Part shown: positions 7,830 to 7,954 of the stretch, in pieces
How the letters are laid out: every line of letters starts with the position of its first letter
Position numbering within the stretch: position 1 is the first letter of the stretch
Source: Alistipes sp.
GTDB lineage: Bacteria > Bacteroidota > Bacteroidia > Bacteroidales > Rikenellaceae
Direction of reading: 5' to 3'
Assembly (NCBI GenBank): GCA_029065825.1
Contig: JAIEHQ010000019.1
Coordinates: 1-7,954 of the forward strand
Length of the DNA: 7,954 nt
Translations under genes and position numbers: made by a program
Notes under the pieces: model-generated
Told to the model about the DNA's origin: nothing
Database searches by the model: none
The model's input: the letters and a program-made list of their open reading frames with translations, nothing else

Positions 7830-7860
7830 CAAAATTAGAGGGAGGCTCCGCCGCGGACAA
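7830..7860 (-). promoter_or_regulatory. Bacteroidetes-type promoter (-33 TTG, -7 TAATTTTG) of the hmu operon
   Basis: Read on the minus strand, TTG (7860-7858) is followed after exactly 20 bp by TAATTTTG (7837-7830). This fits the primary-sigma consensus of Bacteroidetes, TTTG, 19-21 bp, TAnnTTTG; the -33 reads ATTG, one base off. Transcription would start near 7823-7825, giving a leader of about 25 nt to the ATG at 7799. That leader is A/T-rich and has no Shine-Dalgarno sequence, which is normal in this phylum. No other promoter is evident before the downstream genes. Confidence 0.75.
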
Positions 7861-7912
7861 TCGCCGACTGTGGGTATATTGCCACACCCCCTGCTACCCA
7901 CATTCGGCGATT
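7859..7912. promoter_or_regulatory. Large inverted repeat abutting the -33 element; candidate operator
   Basis: The arms are AATCGCCGACTGTGGGTA (7859-7876) and TACCCACATTCGGCGATT (7895-7912). They are reverse complements at 17 of 18 positions, around an 18-bp spacer. A smaller repeat, TGTGG (7869-7873) with CCACA (7882-7886), nests inside and gives a third copy of the core. The edge overlaps the -33 TTG, and the centre lies about 60 bp upstream of the predicted start. Neither side is followed by a T-run, so an intrinsic terminator is unlikely. It does not resemble a Fur box. The likely role is binding of a regulator, possibly iron- or heme-responsive; the factor is unknown. Confidence 0.6.
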
Positions 7913-7954
7913 CGGCTCCCCGCACCGCTTCCGGTCGAAAAAAAAGAGGAGCGC

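Noticed and set aside
7859..7912. Inverted repeat as an intrinsic terminator
   Set aside because: Neither flank has a T-run, and the loop is 18 nt. A role as terminator of a gene beyond the right edge cannot be fully excluded.
7800..7925. Upstream ATG start for the first lipoprotein at 7925
   Set aside because: It would translate the inverted repeat and promoter and would place the lipoprotein signal peptide internally. The start at 7799 fits better.
7913..7954. Right-edge sequence with an A8 run (7938-7945)
   Set aside because: On the minus strand this is a T8 tract that might end an upstream terminator or serve as an upstream promoter element, but no hairpin is visible before the window edge. 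No gene is seen here.
1..7954. Mobile elements, CRISPR arrays, tRNA or rRNA genes
   Set aside because: No transposase, regular spacer-repeat array, cloverleaf or rRNA-like sequence was seen. The window is filled by four consecutive genes and one regulatory region.

Overview
The window looks like a fragment of a high-GC Bacteroidales chromosome, most likely Alistipes/Rikenellaceae-like. Four observations support this. The promoter is of the Bacteroidetes type (TTG, 20 bp, TAATTTTG). The genes lack Shine-Dalgarno sequences and have A-rich leaders. The outer-membrane receptor begins with a carboxypeptidase-regulatory-like domain. The gene order HmuY, HmuR, HmuS is typical of gut and oral Bacteroidetes. 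The genus is an inference from composition; no marker gene is present.

All real genes lie on the minus strand and read right to left as one tightly packed operon. From 7954 to about 7800 is a regulatory region. It holds a large inverted repeat with two 18-bp arms and an 18-bp spacer, whose inner edge touches the -33 element of a near-consensus promoter. Next come a lipoprotein made of two tandem calycin-like repeats (6969..7799), an HmuY-family heme-binding lipoprotein (6296..6955), an HmuR-type TonB-dependent heme receptor (4146..6299), and HmuS, a membrane-anchored CobN-like chelatase that runs off the left edge (1..4132). Intergenic gaps are 13 bp, a 3-bp ATGA overlap and 13 bp. There is no internal gap over 300 bp and no sign of a terminator between genes.

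The inferred job of the operon is heme piracy under iron limitation. HmuY, and possibly the tandem-repeat lipoprotein, capture heme at the surface. HmuR moves it across the outer membrane using TonB. HmuS, anchored in the inner membrane, processes it; the HmuS family is linked to removing iron from heme and leaving the porphyrin intact. The remaining genes of such operons (a MotA/TolQ/ExbB-like protein, a DUF2149 protein and one more membrane protein) would be expected beyond position 1.

The most interesting points are the unassigned inverted repeat at the promoter, the two-domain first-gene lipoprotein as a candidate extra heme-handling component, and a recurring methionine-rich theme. Methionines sit where heme ligands would be expected in HmuY and HmuR, in repeated positions of the lipoprotein, and in a short patch of HmuS. 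The long plus-strand open frames are antisense shadows of the GC-rich genes.
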